DNA from: an uncultured Clostridia bacterium
GTDB taxonomy: Bacteria > Bacillota > Clostridia > Oscillospirales > Ruminococcaceae
Assembly: GCA_947625155.1 (NCBI GenBank)
Contig: CANQNG010000005.1
Span: 1 to 64,000, forward strand
Direction: 5' to 3'
Length of the DNA: 64,000 nt
Part shown: positions 41,226-51,636 of the stretch, piece by piece
Layout of the letters: the number at the start of each line of letters is the position of its first letter
Position numbering within the stretch: position 1 is the first letter of the stretch
Notes under the pieces: generated by a model
Told to the model about the DNA's origin: nothing
What the model saw: only the letters and a program-made list of their open reading frames with translations
Databases searched by the model: none
Program-made: the position numbers and the translations under genes

Positions 41226-43820
41226 TTATTGATCCAGTACGAACCGCCCGTCCCGATGATCGACGGTGAGCGTCGTCCCCGGTGCAGGTACGTCCGAAAG
41301 GATGCGCCTTGCGATCAGCGTTTCCAGCTTCTGCTGGATGTAGCGCCGCAGCGGTCTTGCCCCGAAGCTGACATCATAGCTGTTGTCCACGACCGCCTGT
41401 TTGGCGGCATCGGTCAGCTCCAGACCGAGCTGCTGTTCTTGCAGGCGGCTGCGCAGATCATCGAGCAGAAGTTCCACGATGCGGAAGATCTCTGCTTTTT
41501 GCAGCGGCTTGTAGAATACGATCTCGTCCAGTCGGTTGAGGAATTCGGGGCGGAACTGCCGATGCAGCAGGGCATTGACACGCTCCCGTGCCGCCTGTGA
41601 GATCTCCCCGTCTGCCTGTATGCCCTCCAGAATGTCCGGCGAACCTAAGTTGGAAGTCAGGATGAGGATCGTATTCCGGAAGTCCACCGTCCGCCCCTGC
41701 GAATCGGTGATCCTGCCATCGTCCAGCACTTGCAGCAGCAGATCGAACACGTCCGGATGTGCCTTTTCCACCTCGTCCAGCAGCACCACGCTGTAGGGCT
41801 TGCGGCGGACGGCTTCGGTGAGCTGACCGCCCTCTTCGTAGCCGACATAGCCGGGAGGCGCTCCGATCAGGCGGCTCACGCTGAATTTCTCCATATATTC
41901 GCTCATGTCGATGCGCACCATATTGTTCTCATCGTCAAACAGTGCCTGTGCCAGAGCCTTGGCAAGCTCCGTCTTGCCCACGCCCGTAGGTCCTAAGAAC
42001 AGGAACGAACCGATCGGTCTGTCCGGATCCTGAATGCCCGCACGGGAGCGCAGGATCGCTTCGCTCACCTTCGTGACGGCTTCGTCCTGCCCGATGACAC
42101 GCTGGTGCAGCACGTCCTCTAAGTGCAGGAGCTTTTCCCGTTCGCCCTCCATCAGCCGGGAGACCGGGATACCCGTCCAGCGTGCCACGATCTCGGCGAT
42201 CTCCTCGGCTGTCACCTCGTCACGCAGCAGGGCGGACTTCGTTTCTGTTCCGGCAGCTTCGCATTCCTTTAGCTGCTTCTGGAGACCGGGGAGCTTGCCG
42301 TATTTCAGTTCCGCAGCTTTTTGCAGATCGTACTCCCGTTCTGCCTTTTCCATAGCAGCGGTGGTCTGTTCGATCTCTTCCCGGAGCTTCTGGACTTTAT
42401 TGATACCGGAGCGCTCGTTCTCCCACTGGGCTTTCATGGCAGCCAGTTTGTCCCGCAGCTCGGCGAGTTCTTTCTGGATCTCCTGCAAATGCGCCTGTGA
42501 AACGGCGTCTGTCTCCTTTTTCAGGGCAGTTTCCTCGATCTCCAGCCGGATGACCTGCCGTGAGATATCGTCCATCTCCTGCGGCATGGAGTCCATCTCC
42601 GTCCGGATGACGGCGCACGCCTCGTCCACAAGGTCGATCGCCTTGTCCGGCAAAAATCTGTCCGAAATATACCTGTCCGAAAGCGAAGCCGCCGACAGCA
42701 GCGCACCGTCATGGATGCGCACACCGTGGAACACCTCGTAGCGTTCTTTCAGCCCACGCAGAATGGAAACGGTATCTTCCACGGTCGGTTCATCGACCAT
42801 GACGGGCTGAAAACGGCGTTCGAGCGCCTGATCTTTCTCGATATACTGGCGGTACTCGTTGAGGGTAGTCGCACCGATGCAGTGCAGTTCCCCACGGGCA
42901 AGCATGGGCTTGAGCAGGTTGCCGGCATCCATTGCACCGTCCGTCTTGCCTGCCCCCACAATGGTATGCAGTTCATCGATGAACAGGATGATACCGCCCT
43001 CACTTTTCTTGATCTCGGCGAGGACAGCTTTCAGCCGTTCCTCAAATTCGCCCCGGTACTTTGCCCCGGCGACCAGTGCCCCCAGATCGAGGGAGAACAC
43101 CTTGCGGTCTTTCAGGCTGTCGGGTACATCGCCCCGGACGATACGCAGAGCAAGCCCCTCGGCGATCGCAGTCTTGCCGACACCGGGTTCTCCGATGAGA
43201 ACGGGGTTGTTCTTGGTCTTGCGGGAGAGAATGCGGATGACATTGCGGATCTCAGCATCCCGTCCGATGACAGGGTCAAGCTTGTTCTGCCGGGCAAGTT
43301 CCACCAGATCCTGCCCGTACTTGGCAAGCACATCGTAAGTCTCTTCCGGGTTTTCGCTGGTGACACGGGTATTGCCCCGCACCTGCATCAGTACCTGCAA
43401 AAAGGTATTTTTCTGGATGCCATGCTGCCGGAACAGCTTCTGCAAAGTGCTGTCGGGATGTTCGGTCAGGGCGAGGAAGATATGCTCGACCGAAACATAT
43501 TCGTCTTTCATGGCGGCAGCCTGCTGTTCGGCAGCATTCAGGACAGCTTCGGTCTCTTTGGAGACATAGAGCGCATTCGGCTGGTAGCCGCTGCCGGAGA
43601 CTTGCGGGAGCTTTTCCGCTTCCGTCCGGAGCTGACTGAGCAGTTCCTGTGTGTTCACGCCCATTTTCTGCAAAAGCTGCCCGATCAGACCGTTTTCCTG
43701 TCGGAGCAAAGCAGTCAGCAGGTGGACTTGTTCCATCTGTGGGTTCTGTGCGGTGCGCACGAGGTTTTGCGCTTCCTGTAAAGCTTCCAGTGACTTCTGT
43801 GTGAATTTCTGCATGTTCAT
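41226..43820 (-). CDS. clpB: ATP-dependent disaggregase ClpB
   Basis: This 864-aa Hsp100 chaperone rescues aggregated proteins. It has the N domain (about 1-145), first AAA+ module with [15 protein letters not shown], the long M-domain coiled coil (about 410-525), and the second AAA+ module with [16 protein letters not shown] and [13 protein letters not shown]. The IGF/IGL loop of ClpP-binding Hsp100s is not seen, so it is a disaggregase and not a protease subunit. AAGGGGGTCTTGTT precedes the ATG. It lies 12 nt after an RHH-like gene and shares its promoter. Confidence 0.96.
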   Translation of the reverse strand: MNMQKFTQKSLEALQEAQNLVRTAQNPQMEQVHLLTALLRQENGLIGQLLQKMGVNTQELLSQLRTEAEKLPQVSGSGYQPNALYVSKETEAVLNAAEQQAAAMKDEYVSVEHIFLALTEHPDSTLQKLFRQHGIQKNTFLQVLMQVRGNTRVTSENPEETYDVLAKYGQDLVELARQNKLDPVIGRDAEIRNVIRILSRKTKNNPVLIGEPGVGKTAIAEGLALRIVRGDVPDSLKDRKVFSLDLGALVAGAKYRGEFEERLKAVLAEIKKSEGGIILFIDELHTIVGAGKTDGAMDAGNLLKPMLARGELHCIGATTLNEYRQYIEKDQALERRFQPVMVDEPTVEDTVSILRGLKERYEVFHGVRIHDGALLSAASLSDRYISDRFLPDKAIDLVDEACAVIRTEMDSMPQEMDDISRQVIRLEIEETALKKETDAVSQAHLQEIQKELAELRDKLAAMKAQWENERSGINKVQKLREEIEQTTAAMEKAEREYDLQKAAELKYGKLPGLQKQLKECEAAGTETKSALLRDEVTAEEIAEIVARWTGIPVSRLMEGEREKLLHLEDVLHQRVIGQDEAVTKVSEAILRSRAGIQDPDRPIGSFLFLGPTGVGKTELAKALAQALFDDENNMVRIDMSEYMEKFSVSRLIGAPPGYVGYEEGGQLTEAVRRKPYSVVLLDEVEKAHPDVFDLLLQVLDDGRITDSQGRTVDFRNTILILTSNLGSPDILEGIQADGEISQAARERVNALLHRQFRPEFLNRLDEIVFYKPLQKAEIFRIVELLLDDLRSRLQEQQLGLELTDAAKQAVVDNSYDVSFGARPLRRYIQQKLETLIARRILSDVPAPGTTLTVDHRDGRFVLDQ

Positions 43821-43832
43821 AACAAGACCCCC

Positions 43833-44462
43833 TTATATTGTGATACCGGTTTTCTGTGCCTGTACAGCGAACGCAGTGCCGAGCTGCTGTGCCGTTTCCT
43901 GCGGGCTGGAAATGCCGGCAAACCATGCTTTGAGATAGCTGTCAAACTGTCGGATATAGCTGCTGATGCACCTGCCGAGCGCTTCTTCCGGCAGACCGGT
44001 GTCCCGTATCGTGCGTTCCAGTCTGCCAGCCGTGATGCGGCAGGAGACTTGTGCGAAAGCGCTTTCCCACTCCGTCCAGAGCCGGAAAAAGCTGTCAAGC
44101 ACGGCAAGGAGCGATGCATTCTGGGTGCGGAGCTGCACCCGGAGCTTTCCGGCTGCGCCGTCTTCCGGGACACGGTACAGCTCCACGAAATACTGCACGG
44201 TGGGCTTGTACTTGTAGTCCAGACGGCTTTGCAGGGAGAGCAGGTGGGCGGAAGTCTGCTCCAGCACCCGGAACTGTTCCGTCAGGGCATCCATGGCGGA
44301 GAACACGGACTGCATGCGCATTTCCGGCGTGGTGCAGGAGAGCCGTTCGGCAAGCAGCTGGTTGATCAGGTTGGAACGGCTGGTGTGCAGCTCGTAAGCC
44401 ATCCGGTCAACGGCTGCGACCACCTCGTCCGCTAGGACAAGGCTGTAGATGCTTTTCTTCAT
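43833..44462 (-). CDS. Ribbon-helix-helix-like protein upstream of clpB
   Basis: This 209-aa protein starts MKKSIYSLVLADEVVAAVDR, and the first 45 residues look like an RHH DNA-binding domain (short beta strand, two helices, SRSNLINQLLAERL). The remaining 160 residues are helical with no recognised family. ATCAGGAGGCGGGTCCC precedes the ATG at 44462. Its position between a strong promoter and clpB suggests a regulator of the clpB transcript or a ClpB partner; that is inference. Confidence 0.65.
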   Translation of the reverse strand: MKKSIYSLVLADEVVAAVDRMAYELHTSRSNLINQLLAERLSCTTPEMRMQSVFSAMDALTEQFRVLEQTSAHLLSLQSRLDYKYKPTVQYFVELYRVPEDGAAGKLRVQLRTQNASLLAVLDSFFRLWTEWESAFAQVSCRITAGRLERTIRDTGLPEEALGRCISSYIRQFDSYLKAWFAGISSPQETAQQLGTAFAVQAQKTGITI

Positions 44463-44517
44463 GGGACCCGCCTCCTGATAATTTGAGGAATAAATTATTA
44501 ACTTTTCCCACAAGTTC

Positions 44518-44546
44518 ATAATACCACATTTCAGAAGATCTGTCAA
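44518..44546 (-). promoter_or_regulatory. Sigma-A promoter of the RHH-clpB operon
   Basis: On the minus strand TTGACA, 17 nt and TATTAT are present. No CIRCE or clear CtsR box overlaps it. Confidence 0.8.
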
Positions 44547-44604
44547 GGGGTTTTTGAAAAATTTTTTCAGATCATGCGATAAGTTTTTTATTTTTTCAAA
44601 ATAC

Positions 44605-44633
44605 TTGACAAACCACAGCGTTTCGTGTACAAT
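44605..44633 (+). promoter_or_regulatory. Sigma-A promoter of the first GH9 gene
   Basis: TTGACA, 17 nt and TACAAT lie about 66 nt upstream of the ATG at 44700. Confidence 0.85.
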
Positions 44634-44699
44634 AATAATGTACACATGCGCCCTTTCGGGGGCGGACGAAGCAGTACTTTTCAGAGAGGGGAAGATACT

Positions 44700-47087
44700 A
44701 TGAAAAAATTGACGGCATTCCTTGCCGGGCTTGCTGTGTGTGCTGCTGCACTGACCGCACCCATGCAGGCGGCTGTCCCGCTGACCGTCAGGGCAGAGGG
44801 AGACTATAACTATGCGGAAGCGCTCCAGAAGTCCATGTTCTTCTATGAGGTGCAGCAGTCAGGCATCCTGCCGGAATGGAACGAGGTCTCATGGCGCTCC
44901 AATTCTATGGTAGACGAGGACGGCAAGGAAACAGATGTCGTTCCCGGCGGCTGGTTCGATGCGGGCGACCACTTCAAATTCACCCTGACAAATGCCTATA
45001 GTGCATCTATTCTGGCATGGGGCTATATGGAGTATCAGGATGCTGTAGACAAGGCAGGGCTTGGTGAGCTTTACCGGAACAACATCCAGTGGGGCATGGA
45101 TTATGTCCTTGGCGCAGACCGAGGCGGCGGGAAAATGGTCGGCACGATCGGCGACTTTACCGGCGGCTCGACTGACCATAATATTTGGTGCAGTGCCGAA
45201 GTTTACCTGAGAAAGCATCACCTGAACAACGACGACTGGGAACGTCCCTATGACATCATCGAAAACTCCACCGTTGCTGCCCTTTCCGCAGCGGCGCTCG
45301 CACAGGGGTATATGATCTTCCAAGACAGCGACCCTGACAAGGCAGCGGAATACCTTGAACATGCAAAAGATCTTTTCGAGGGCGCAGATGCGATCCGTGA
45401 TACGGAAGATGTCGGCGGTATGGCAGGGATGTACAATACTTCTACATGGGTCGATGACTGCATGTACGCCGCTTGCTGGCTCTATAAAGCGACCGGCGAT
45501 CAGAAGTATCTGGACAAGATCGAGAGCGACTATATCCCGAATTTCCCCACAGAAAACCAGTCGAACGACCGGAAGTACACATGGGGGCTTGCGTGGGACG
45601 ATACGACACAGGCTGCTGCGCTCCTCTATGCGCAGATCACCGGGAAAGAAGAATGGATCGACCATATCGACAAGCACATCCGCTACTGGATGAATGAGGG
45701 CGAAGCTGCCGGGCTGAAACCCTTTGAGGGGAAAGTTACCCCCGGCGGGCTTTCTCACCTCACCAACTGGGGCTGCCTGCGCCATGCTACCAATACGGCA
45801 TTCCTTGCGAAGCTCGCCAGCGATACGATCTTCAAGGACGATGCCGCAAAGGTGCAGAAGTATAACGACTGGGCTGACAGCCAGATGGACTACTGCTTCG
45901 GCGATAATGAGGAAAATATGAGCTATGTGCTGGGTATGGGCGATAAGCAGCCTACCGCCATCCACCACAGGACTGCTTCCGGCATCCATGACGACCATTG
46001 GAACGAACTCGGTCAGGAAACAGGCGGCGAAGAGGGCTGGCAGACCGAATATGCACATACCCTTTACGGCGCACTGATCGGCGGTCCGGACAGCACGGGC
46101 ACTTATGGCAGCTATAAAGTTTCGGACTACCAGTATACAGAGGTCGCTATCGACTACAATGCCGGATATACAGCTTGTCTCTGCGCTATGATCGACGACC
46201 ACGGCGGAACGCCGCTGGCGGATTTCCCGCCGACAGAAACGCCAAAGTGGGCGGAATGGGAAGTGGCAGCCGTCCTGAACGGCTCCGGCGACAGCTACAC
46301 GGAGATCAAGGCATGGGCAATGAACCACACGGCATGGCCGGCAAGAGTGGAGAAGAACGTTTCCTACCGCTACTATTTCGATGTTTCGGAAGTGCTGGCG
46401 GCTGGGCTCTCGGTGGATGATATTTCCATTATCTGTGGTTCTCAGCAGTATCAGGAGGGACAGCAGGGCTTTGCCGAAGTCTCTGGTCCTTTCCCGTACG
46501 ACGGCGACCCGACAGGCAATACCTACTATGCACTGATCCAGTTCCCGGACGGACGTGCCATTCAGCCGACCGGACAGAGCGAACACCGTGACGAGGTGCA
46601 GTTCCGGGTCTCCATTCCCGATGCCGTGGACGGAAAGCCGACAACGGGCGCATGGGATCCCACGAATGACTACTCCTATCTGGGCGGTATCGAGACTGCT
46701 ACCGACCTCAAGAGCAGCGATTCGCTCAACGACCATATCACCATGTACGTGAATGATGAGCTGGTATGGGGCATCGAGCCGGACGGTACAACGCCGGATG
46801 CGGAGACACCGACCCGCCCTGTGCCGGTCGAGCCGGAAGATACGACCTCCGGCGGTGATGCTACTGGATCTGCACCGGACGGTGTGGTCTACGGCGATGT
46901 GAATTTGGACGGCAGAGTAACGCTTGCGGATGTCGTTGAGATAAACAAGTTCCTGCTGAATCTCACGGATCTGGACGACCAGCAGGCAAAGAACGCTGAC
47001 GTGGACAGGAATGAACTGCTCGATCCGGTCGATGCGCTCAACATCCTGAGTTACGTGATCAAGCTGCTCACGGAGCTGCCTGTCTGA
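44700..47087 (+). CDS. GH9 cellulase with CBM3c-like module and dockerin
   Basis: This 795-aa secreted cellulase has a signal peptide (about 1-34), GH9 domain (about 35-490: GGWFDAGDHFKF with catalytic base Asp, AIHHRTASG, and TEVAIDYNAGYTACL with acid Glu) and a CBM3c-like beta module (about 500-690: WAEWEVAAVLNGSGDSYTEI, NHTAWPARVEKNVSYRYYF). A Thr/Pro linker and a C-terminal dockerin (YGDVNLDGRVTLADVVEINK, NADVDRNELLDPVDALNILS) follow. The GH9-CBM3c arrangement is typical of processive endoglucanases, and the dockerin predicts assembly on a scaffoldin. The start is the ATG after GAGAGGGGAAGATACT. Confidence 0.94.
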   Translation: MKKLTAFLAGLAVCAAALTAPMQAAVPLTVRAEGDYNYAEALQKSMFFYEVQQSGILPEWNEVSWRSNSMVDEDGKETDVVPGGWFDAGDHFKFTLTNAYSASILAWGYMEYQDAVDKAGLGELYRNNIQWGMDYVLGADRGGGKMVGTIGDFTGGSTDHNIWCSAEVYLRKHHLNNDDWERPYDIIENSTVAALSAAALAQGYMIFQDSDPDKAAEYLEHAKDLFEGADAIRDTEDVGGMAGMYNTSTWVDDCMYAACWLYKATGDQKYLDKIESDYIPNFPTENQSNDRKYTWGLAWDDTTQAAALLYAQITGKEEWIDHIDKHIRYWMNEGEAAGLKPFEGKVTPGGLSHLTNWGCLRHATNTAFLAKLASDTIFKDDAAKVQKYNDWADSQMDYCFGDNEENMSYVLGMGDKQPTAIHHRTASGIHDDHWNELGQETGGEEGWQTEYAHTLYGALIGGPDSTGTYGSYKVSDYQYTEVAIDYNAGYTACLCAMIDDHGGTPLADFPPTETPKWAEWEVAAVLNGSGDSYTEIKAWAMNHTAWPARVEKNVSYRYYFDVSEVLAAGLSVDDISIICGSQQYQEGQQGFAEVSGPFPYDGDPTGNTYYALIQFPDGRAIQPTGQSEHRDEVQFRVSIPDAVDGKPTTGAWDPTNDYSYLGGIETATDLKSSDSLNDHITMYVNDELVWGIEPDGTTPDAETPTRPVPVEPEDTTSGGDATGSAPDGVVYGDVNLDGRVTLADVVEINKFLLNLTDLDDQQAKNADVDRNELLDPVDALNILSYVIKLLTELPV

Positions 47088-47100
47088 AGCTTTCCTAGGT

Positions 47101-47131
47101 AAGCAGCCTTTCCCTCGGGAGAGGCTGCTTT
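47101..47131 (+). terminator. Rho-independent terminator of the first GH9 gene
   Basis: AAGCAGCCT/AGGCTGCTT with an inner CCCTCGGGAG ends in TTTG. Confidence 0.8.
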
Positions 47132-47193
47132 GTATATTATGCACAAAAATTGTGACCGTATATTGGAAATTGTACCAAAGTTCAAAAAAAAGC

Positions 47194-47222
47194 TTTACTT
47201 TTTTGTGTATCTATTATATAAT
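47194..47222 (+). promoter_or_regulatory. Promoter of the second GH9 gene
   Basis: TTTACT, 17 nt and TATAAT lie 128 nt upstream of the start. The 120-nt leader has no recognised riboswitch. Confidence 0.7.
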
Positions 47223-47349
47223 GATAATGATGAGTTGGACTGTCCGCAGTCCACGTATATCTGCTCGTCAAGAAACGTGGAGATGCTGTGTGTATTGCAC
47301 TGGCATACAGTATGTCTGAAACCTAATTTTCAAAAGGGAGGGTGCTGAA

Positions 47350-50300
47350 ATGCATAAGAAATTTTCCAGAGCTGTCATAGCCGGGATCATGGCTGTGGCA
47401 ATGCTCGCACCGATGGCTGCAGAATTTGCGCCGATCGATGTTTCAGCAGGTCAGGTGCTTGGTGAAACGTCCTTCGATTACAAGGCGCTTCCGTGGCACA
47501 CCTGTGAGACAAGTCCCGCAAAGCAGGAGTTTGAGCTGACCAAGGAAGGTGACAACGGTGTAGTTCACCTGAAAGTCCTCGTGCCGGAGGGCGGCGACGG
47601 TGAGAAGTGGGATCTGCAGTTCAGATGCAGAAACCTCAATTTCAAGGCAAATCATGAGTACAAGGTAAGCTTTAAGGTAAAGGCAAAGAGAGCCGGTATG
47701 CAGCTCTGCTCCAAGATCGGTAATATCAAGGGCGATGAGGAGTACTTCGAGCTGGACGGCAATCAGGGCAATATGCACATGGGTCCGCACATGGGCGGTC
47801 AGTACGGCAGTGCTGCTGTCCTTTCCACGGACTGGCAGACCTATGAGGGCATATTCAAGCCGACCCAAGATCTGGAAGGTATTGAGTGGGCATTCCACTA
47901 TGCAATGGGTCACCAGTATGAGGGTAATGCACAGGAGGGCGACGAGCTTTGGTTCGATGATATGTCCATCGAGTGCCTGACCTGCGACGACTGCGATGCT
48001 GACCCGGGCAAGTCCTACGGTGCAACAGACCGTAACTACAGCGTAGTAGGACATCCGGAATTGCAGGTAGACGGTGAGCCTGTCAACTTTATCTCCGTAA
48101 ACCAGATCGGTTACTACTCCAATCTGGCTAAGATCGCTACACTGGGCGACAACCAAGGCGACATCGTATATGGCGCTACCAAGATCTCTATCGGCGTAGG
48201 CGATACTTACGACTTCGAGCTGGTAGATTCTAAATCTAACAAGGTCGTTTATGAGGGAACGTCCGGCAAGGCATTCAAGGATCCGGATTCCGCAGATACT
48301 GTCTGCAAGCTCGACTTCTCCGATTACACCACACCCGGCAGATACTTCCTGCGCATCAAGGGCAAGGATTGGAGATCGTTCGATTTCAACATCGGCGACA
48401 ACATCTATTCCGATGATTCGCACGACTTGCTGACCAATGCGGTCAACTACTTCTATCAGAACCGTTCCGGTATCGATATTGAAGATAAATATTGTACATC
48501 CGGCGGATCTGACGGCAAGGGCACAGGCATGGGTCACGAAGGCGGTCACAAGATAGATACGGCTACCGTTCAGACCATCTGGAAGAATGAGTACGCAAGC
48601 AAGGAAGAAGCTACCAACACATATAAATCCACCACTATCACCGCAAGCGGCGGCTGGTACGATGCCGGTGACCATGGTAAGTACGTTGTAAACGGCGGTA
48701 TCTCCGTATGGACGCTCCAGAATATGTACGAGAGAGCTATCAAAGTCGATCCGGATGCAGGTAACGAAAAGTTTGCTGATGATTCTGGTACAATTATTAT
48801 CCCGGAGAACGGCAACAAGTATCCGGATATCCTCGATGAGTGCGCTTACGAACTTGACTGGATGTCCAAGATGGTCGTTCAGGAAGATGATCCGACATGG
48901 GGCAAGTATGCAGGCATGGTCTACCACAAGCTGCATGACCACAAGTGGACCGGTCTGGCTACAAGACCTTGGGACTATGAAAAGGAATGGGAGACTGTTC
49001 GTATCGTAAAGCCTCCGACGTTTGCAGCTACCCTGAACTACGCAGCTTGCGCAGCACAGGCAGCAAGACTTTGGAAGGATTATGATGCTGAAAAGGCTGC
49101 CTTCTATCTGGATGAAGCAAAGAAGGCATATGCAGCTTATGAGGCACACTATTATCCGGCTGTCCTGACACAGGGCACTCACTACACGAAGGAAGAGGAG
49201 AGAGTAGATTCTCTCTATGCGCCGATGTATCAGGCAAAGGGCGGTGGCCCTTACGGTGATACCGAGGTCAAGGATGATGCTTACTGGGCAGCTTGCGAGA
49301 TCTTCGTTTCCGCAAAGGAGATGGAAGATGCTGATGCCTCTAAGTATTTTGACAAGCTCTCCGAATACGCAGATGCTTTCAAGGTAACGACAAGATGCAC
49401 CGGCGGTGAGAACAAGGGTTCCTTCACCTCCTTCAACTGGGGCAACACGGCATCTGCTGGTTCTCTGACACTGGCTCTGCATAAAGATCTGCTTTCCCCT
49501 GATCAGCAGAAGACGCTGGAGGATTCCATCGTAGAAGCTGCACAGGCTTATGTGGATGAAGAAGCTGTACAGGGTTATGGTATCCCTTACAAGTATGACG
49601 GTCCTGCTTACAACGACCCGAACAACCTGCCTGAGAACGTTATGATCAAGGGCTATGAGTGGGGTTCCAACTCCATGGTCATCAACAACACGATCGTCAT
49701 GGCTTACGCTTATGATCTGACCAATGATGTGACCTACATGAACGGCGTTGTTTCCGCTCTGGACTACCTGCTCGGCTGCAACCCGCTGTCCTTCTCCTAC
49801 GTTTCTGGTTACGGTTCTTACAAGCTGACGAACCCGCACCACAGATACTGGTCTTACGAGCTTGACAAGACTCTGCCTATGGCTCCTGACGGCGTTCTGT
49901 CCGGCGGTCCTAACGCAGGTCTGCAAGACCCGTATGTACGTGCGCTGGGCTTTGTTCCGGGCGATGACAGCAACCCGTCCCAGAGATGCTATGTAGACTC
50001 CATCGAAGCATGGTCTACCAACGAGGTAACGATCAACTGGAACGCACCGCTCGCATGGATCGCATCCTTCATGCAGGATGAAGCTGCTGAAGCTGGTGAC
50101 GGCGAAGTACAGAAACCGACCACGCCGACCGAGGAAGCTAGCGATCCTACTCCGACCGAGCCTGATCCGACGGACGGTGATACCAAGCCTATCCCGACGG
50201 ATGTTGTTTGGGGCGACGCTGACTGCAGCGGATCTGCCAATCTGCAGGACGTTGTTCTGGTCAACAAGATGCTGCTCAACATTGACGGCACTGAACTGAC

Positions 50301-50430
50301 CGATCAGGGTGTTACCAATGCGGACGTAGACGTAGACGGCGCTGTTACACCTCAAGATGCACTGAACATTCTGTGTCTGGTCATCAACCTGTACGCACCG
50401 ACTGATTTCCCGATGACAGCACAACAGTAA
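47350..50430 (+). CDS. GH9 cellulase with N-terminal CBM and Ig-like domains and dockerin
   Basis: This 1026-aa secreted enzyme has a signal peptide (about 1-33), CBM4/CBM22-like jelly-roll (about 35-205: FDYKALPWHTCETSP, WFDDMSIEC), Ig-like cellulase N domain (about 240-335: VNQIGYYSNLAKIATLGD), GH9 barrel (about 345-915: ASGGWYDAGDHGKYVVNGG, LTNPHHRYW, STNEVTINWNAPLAW) and a Thr/Pro/Asp linker. The C-terminal dockerin reads GDADCSGSANLQDVVLVNK and NADVDVDGAVTPQDALNIL. Codon use is strongly biased to AGA/AAG/GCT, unlike the neighbouring GH9, pointing to very high expression. AAAGGGAGGGTGCTGAA precedes the ATG. Confidence 0.94.
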   Translation: MHKKFSRAVIAGIMAVAMLAPMAAEFAPIDVSAGQVLGETSFDYKALPWHTCETSPAKQEFELTKEGDNGVVHLKVLVPEGGDGEKWDLQFRCRNLNFKANHEYKVSFKVKAKRAGMQLCSKIGNIKGDEEYFELDGNQGNMHMGPHMGGQYGSAAVLSTDWQTYEGIFKPTQDLEGIEWAFHYAMGHQYEGNAQEGDELWFDDMSIECLTCDDCDADPGKSYGATDRNYSVVGHPELQVDGEPVNFISVNQIGYYSNLAKIATLGDNQGDIVYGATKISIGVGDTYDFELVDSKSNKVVYEGTSGKAFKDPDSADTVCKLDFSDYTTPGRYFLRIKGKDWRSFDFNIGDNIYSDDSHDLLTNAVNYFYQNRSGIDIEDKYCTSGGSDGKGTGMGHEGGHKIDTATVQTIWKNEYASKEEATNTYKSTTITASGGWYDAGDHGKYVVNGGISVWTLQNMYERAIKVDPDAGNEKFADDSGTIIIPENGNKYPDILDECAYELDWMSKMVVQEDDPTWGKYAGMVYHKLHDHKWTGLATRPWDYEKEWETVRIVKPPTFAATLNYAACAAQAARLWKDYDAEKAAFYLDEAKKAYAAYEAHYYPAVLTQGTHYTKEEERVDSLYAPMYQAKGGGPYGDTEVKDDAYWAACEIFVSAKEMEDADASKYFDKLSEYADAFKVTTRCTGGENKGSFTSFNWGNTASAGSLTLALHKDLLSPDQQKTLEDSIVEAAQAYVDEEAVQGYGIPYKYDGPAYNDPNNLPENVMIKGYEWGSNSMVINNTIVMAYAYDLTNDVTYMNGVVSALDYLLGCNPLSFSYVSGYGSYKLTNPHHRYWSYELDKTLPMAPDGVLSGGPNAGLQDPYVRALGFVPGDDSNPSQRCYVDSIEAWSTNEVTINWNAPLAWIASFMQDEAAEAGDGEVQKPTTPTEEASDPTPTEPDPTDGDTKPIPTDVVWGDADCSGSANLQDVVLVNKMLLNIDGTELTDQGVTNADVDVDGAVTPQDALNILCLVINLYAPTDFPMTAQQ

Positions 50431-50444
50431 TGTGACTGACTTAT

Positions 50445-50478
50445 CAAAAAACAGGACTGCTCCGGCAGTCCTGTTTTA
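50445..50478. terminator. Bidirectional terminator
   Basis: AACAGGACTGC/GCAGTCCTGTT with a TCCG loop and TTTTATTT follow the second GH9 gene, and the element overlaps the end of yqfD. Confidence 0.85.
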
Positions 50479-51636
50479 TTTCTGGATGTAGAAATCCGAT
50501 ACTGCCCCGATCTCACCCTCTACCCGGTAGTGCAGGCGGCAGGTGATGCCGTCCTCGCCGGGTATGTAGTCAAGGGTCCTGTCCAGTATCGTCACATCGG
50601 AGAGCAGATTTTTTTCATAGCGGACGACTGCCGCATGCAGGGCAAGACGAACTTCCTCTTCGGTGCGTGCCGTCTCGGTGGTAACGGTCTCCGTGACGGT
50701 GCGCTGGAGGATGCCGCAGGGCAGTGTCATGCCCAGAAAGGAGAAGGGGGTCTCTGTTTCCGCTTCGGTACTTTCCGCAAAGTCCGGCTGTCGGAATGTC
50801 AGGGGGAGCTTCAGCCCGAAGATCCGCAGCCATTTCTGACGGACAACATTTCCGGTCGGCACAGTCTCCGTGACGGTGAAAGGTTCTGCCAGCTCTGCCT
50901 CCCGTTCATAAATGCCCGTCACCGAGGCAATGGCATGATGATAGGACATCTGCCCCCGTTCGTCCGTGTACATGCCGCTGACCAGCAGATCGCCCTTTGC
51001 GACACCGTCTCCGATCAGACGCTCCAGATGTCCGCAATACACCCGAACGCCCGTGATCTGGGCATTTTCGGCGGCGATGATGTTGCAGGGCGTGCGCTCG
51101 TGGAGCAGTTCCGGGGCATGCTTGACCTCCGTCACCTCCACCACAAGGCGGTTGCCGGTGTGCCGGATGCCGACCCACGCAAGATCAGGCACGGCAGCCC
51201 GCAGCCGCCTTTCGCAATGGAGCATGTCAATGTCCGGGATCCACACGCCCCGGTGTATGCCCTCTGCATCCAGAATGCTGAGAATGACGCTATCGGCAAC
51301 GGTGGTATTGCCCTGTAGTTCAATGGTCTCCACGACATTGGACTGGTAGAACAGCAGCGCCGTCCCCAACAGGATGCCCGCCGCCAAGCCGAGCCGAGCC
51401 CGATAGCGCCGGAGAGTACCCAGTACCGAACGTTTCCGGCGGATCTGGAGCTGCATGCGGCAGCGGTCGGCAATTTCCCGAAATTCTGCCAGATCGGACT
51501 GTGCGATCCGGCAGCAGAATACACTGCCCCGGCAGTGCTGACTGCCGCAGGCAATGGAACTCTGCCGGATGGCATTGATGAAAGGGTAAGGGTTGCCGCC
51601 GGAAGCTTCAATGTCACAGTATTCCCGGAAATTCAT
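50476..51636 (-). CDS. yqfD: Sporulation protein YqfD
   Basis: This 386-aa protein has an N-terminal cytoplasmic part, one transmembrane helix (LGLAAGILLGTALLFY, about 81-98) and a large extracytoplasmic domain beginning VVETIELQGNT and containing GMYTDERGQMSYHHAIASV. This is the YqfD layout, a sigma-E-type mother-cell protein of unknown biochemical role. It follows and overlaps yqfC by 4 nt, the conserved gene order. Confidence 0.88.
   Translation of the reverse strand: MNFREYCDIEASGGNPYPFINAIRQSSIACGSQHCRGSVFCCRIAQSDLAEFREIADRCRMQLQIRRKRSVLGTLRRYRARLGLAAGILLGTALLFYQSNVVETIELQGNTTVADSVILSILDAEGIHRGVWIPDIDMLHCERRLRAAVPDLAWVGIRHTGNRLVVEVTEVKHAPELLHERTPCNIIAAENAQITGVRVYCGHLERLIGDGVAKGDLLVSGMYTDERGQMSYHHAIASVTGIYEREAELAEPFTVTETVPTGNVVRQKWLRIFGLKLPLTFRQPDFAESTEAETETPFSFLGMTLPCGILQRTVTETVTTETARTEEEVRLALHAAVVRYEKNLLSDVTILDRTLDYIPGEDGITCRLHYRVEGEIGAVSDFYIQK

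Noticed and set aside
47223-47349. Riboswitch in the leader of the second GH9 gene
   Set aside because: The leader is about 120 nt but shows no conserved aptamer motif or paired terminator that I can recognise.
47443-50424. Long open frame of about 990 codons antisense to the second GH9
   Set aside because: Same cause: biased codon use on the coding strand leaves few antisense stops. No domain or ribosome-binding site.
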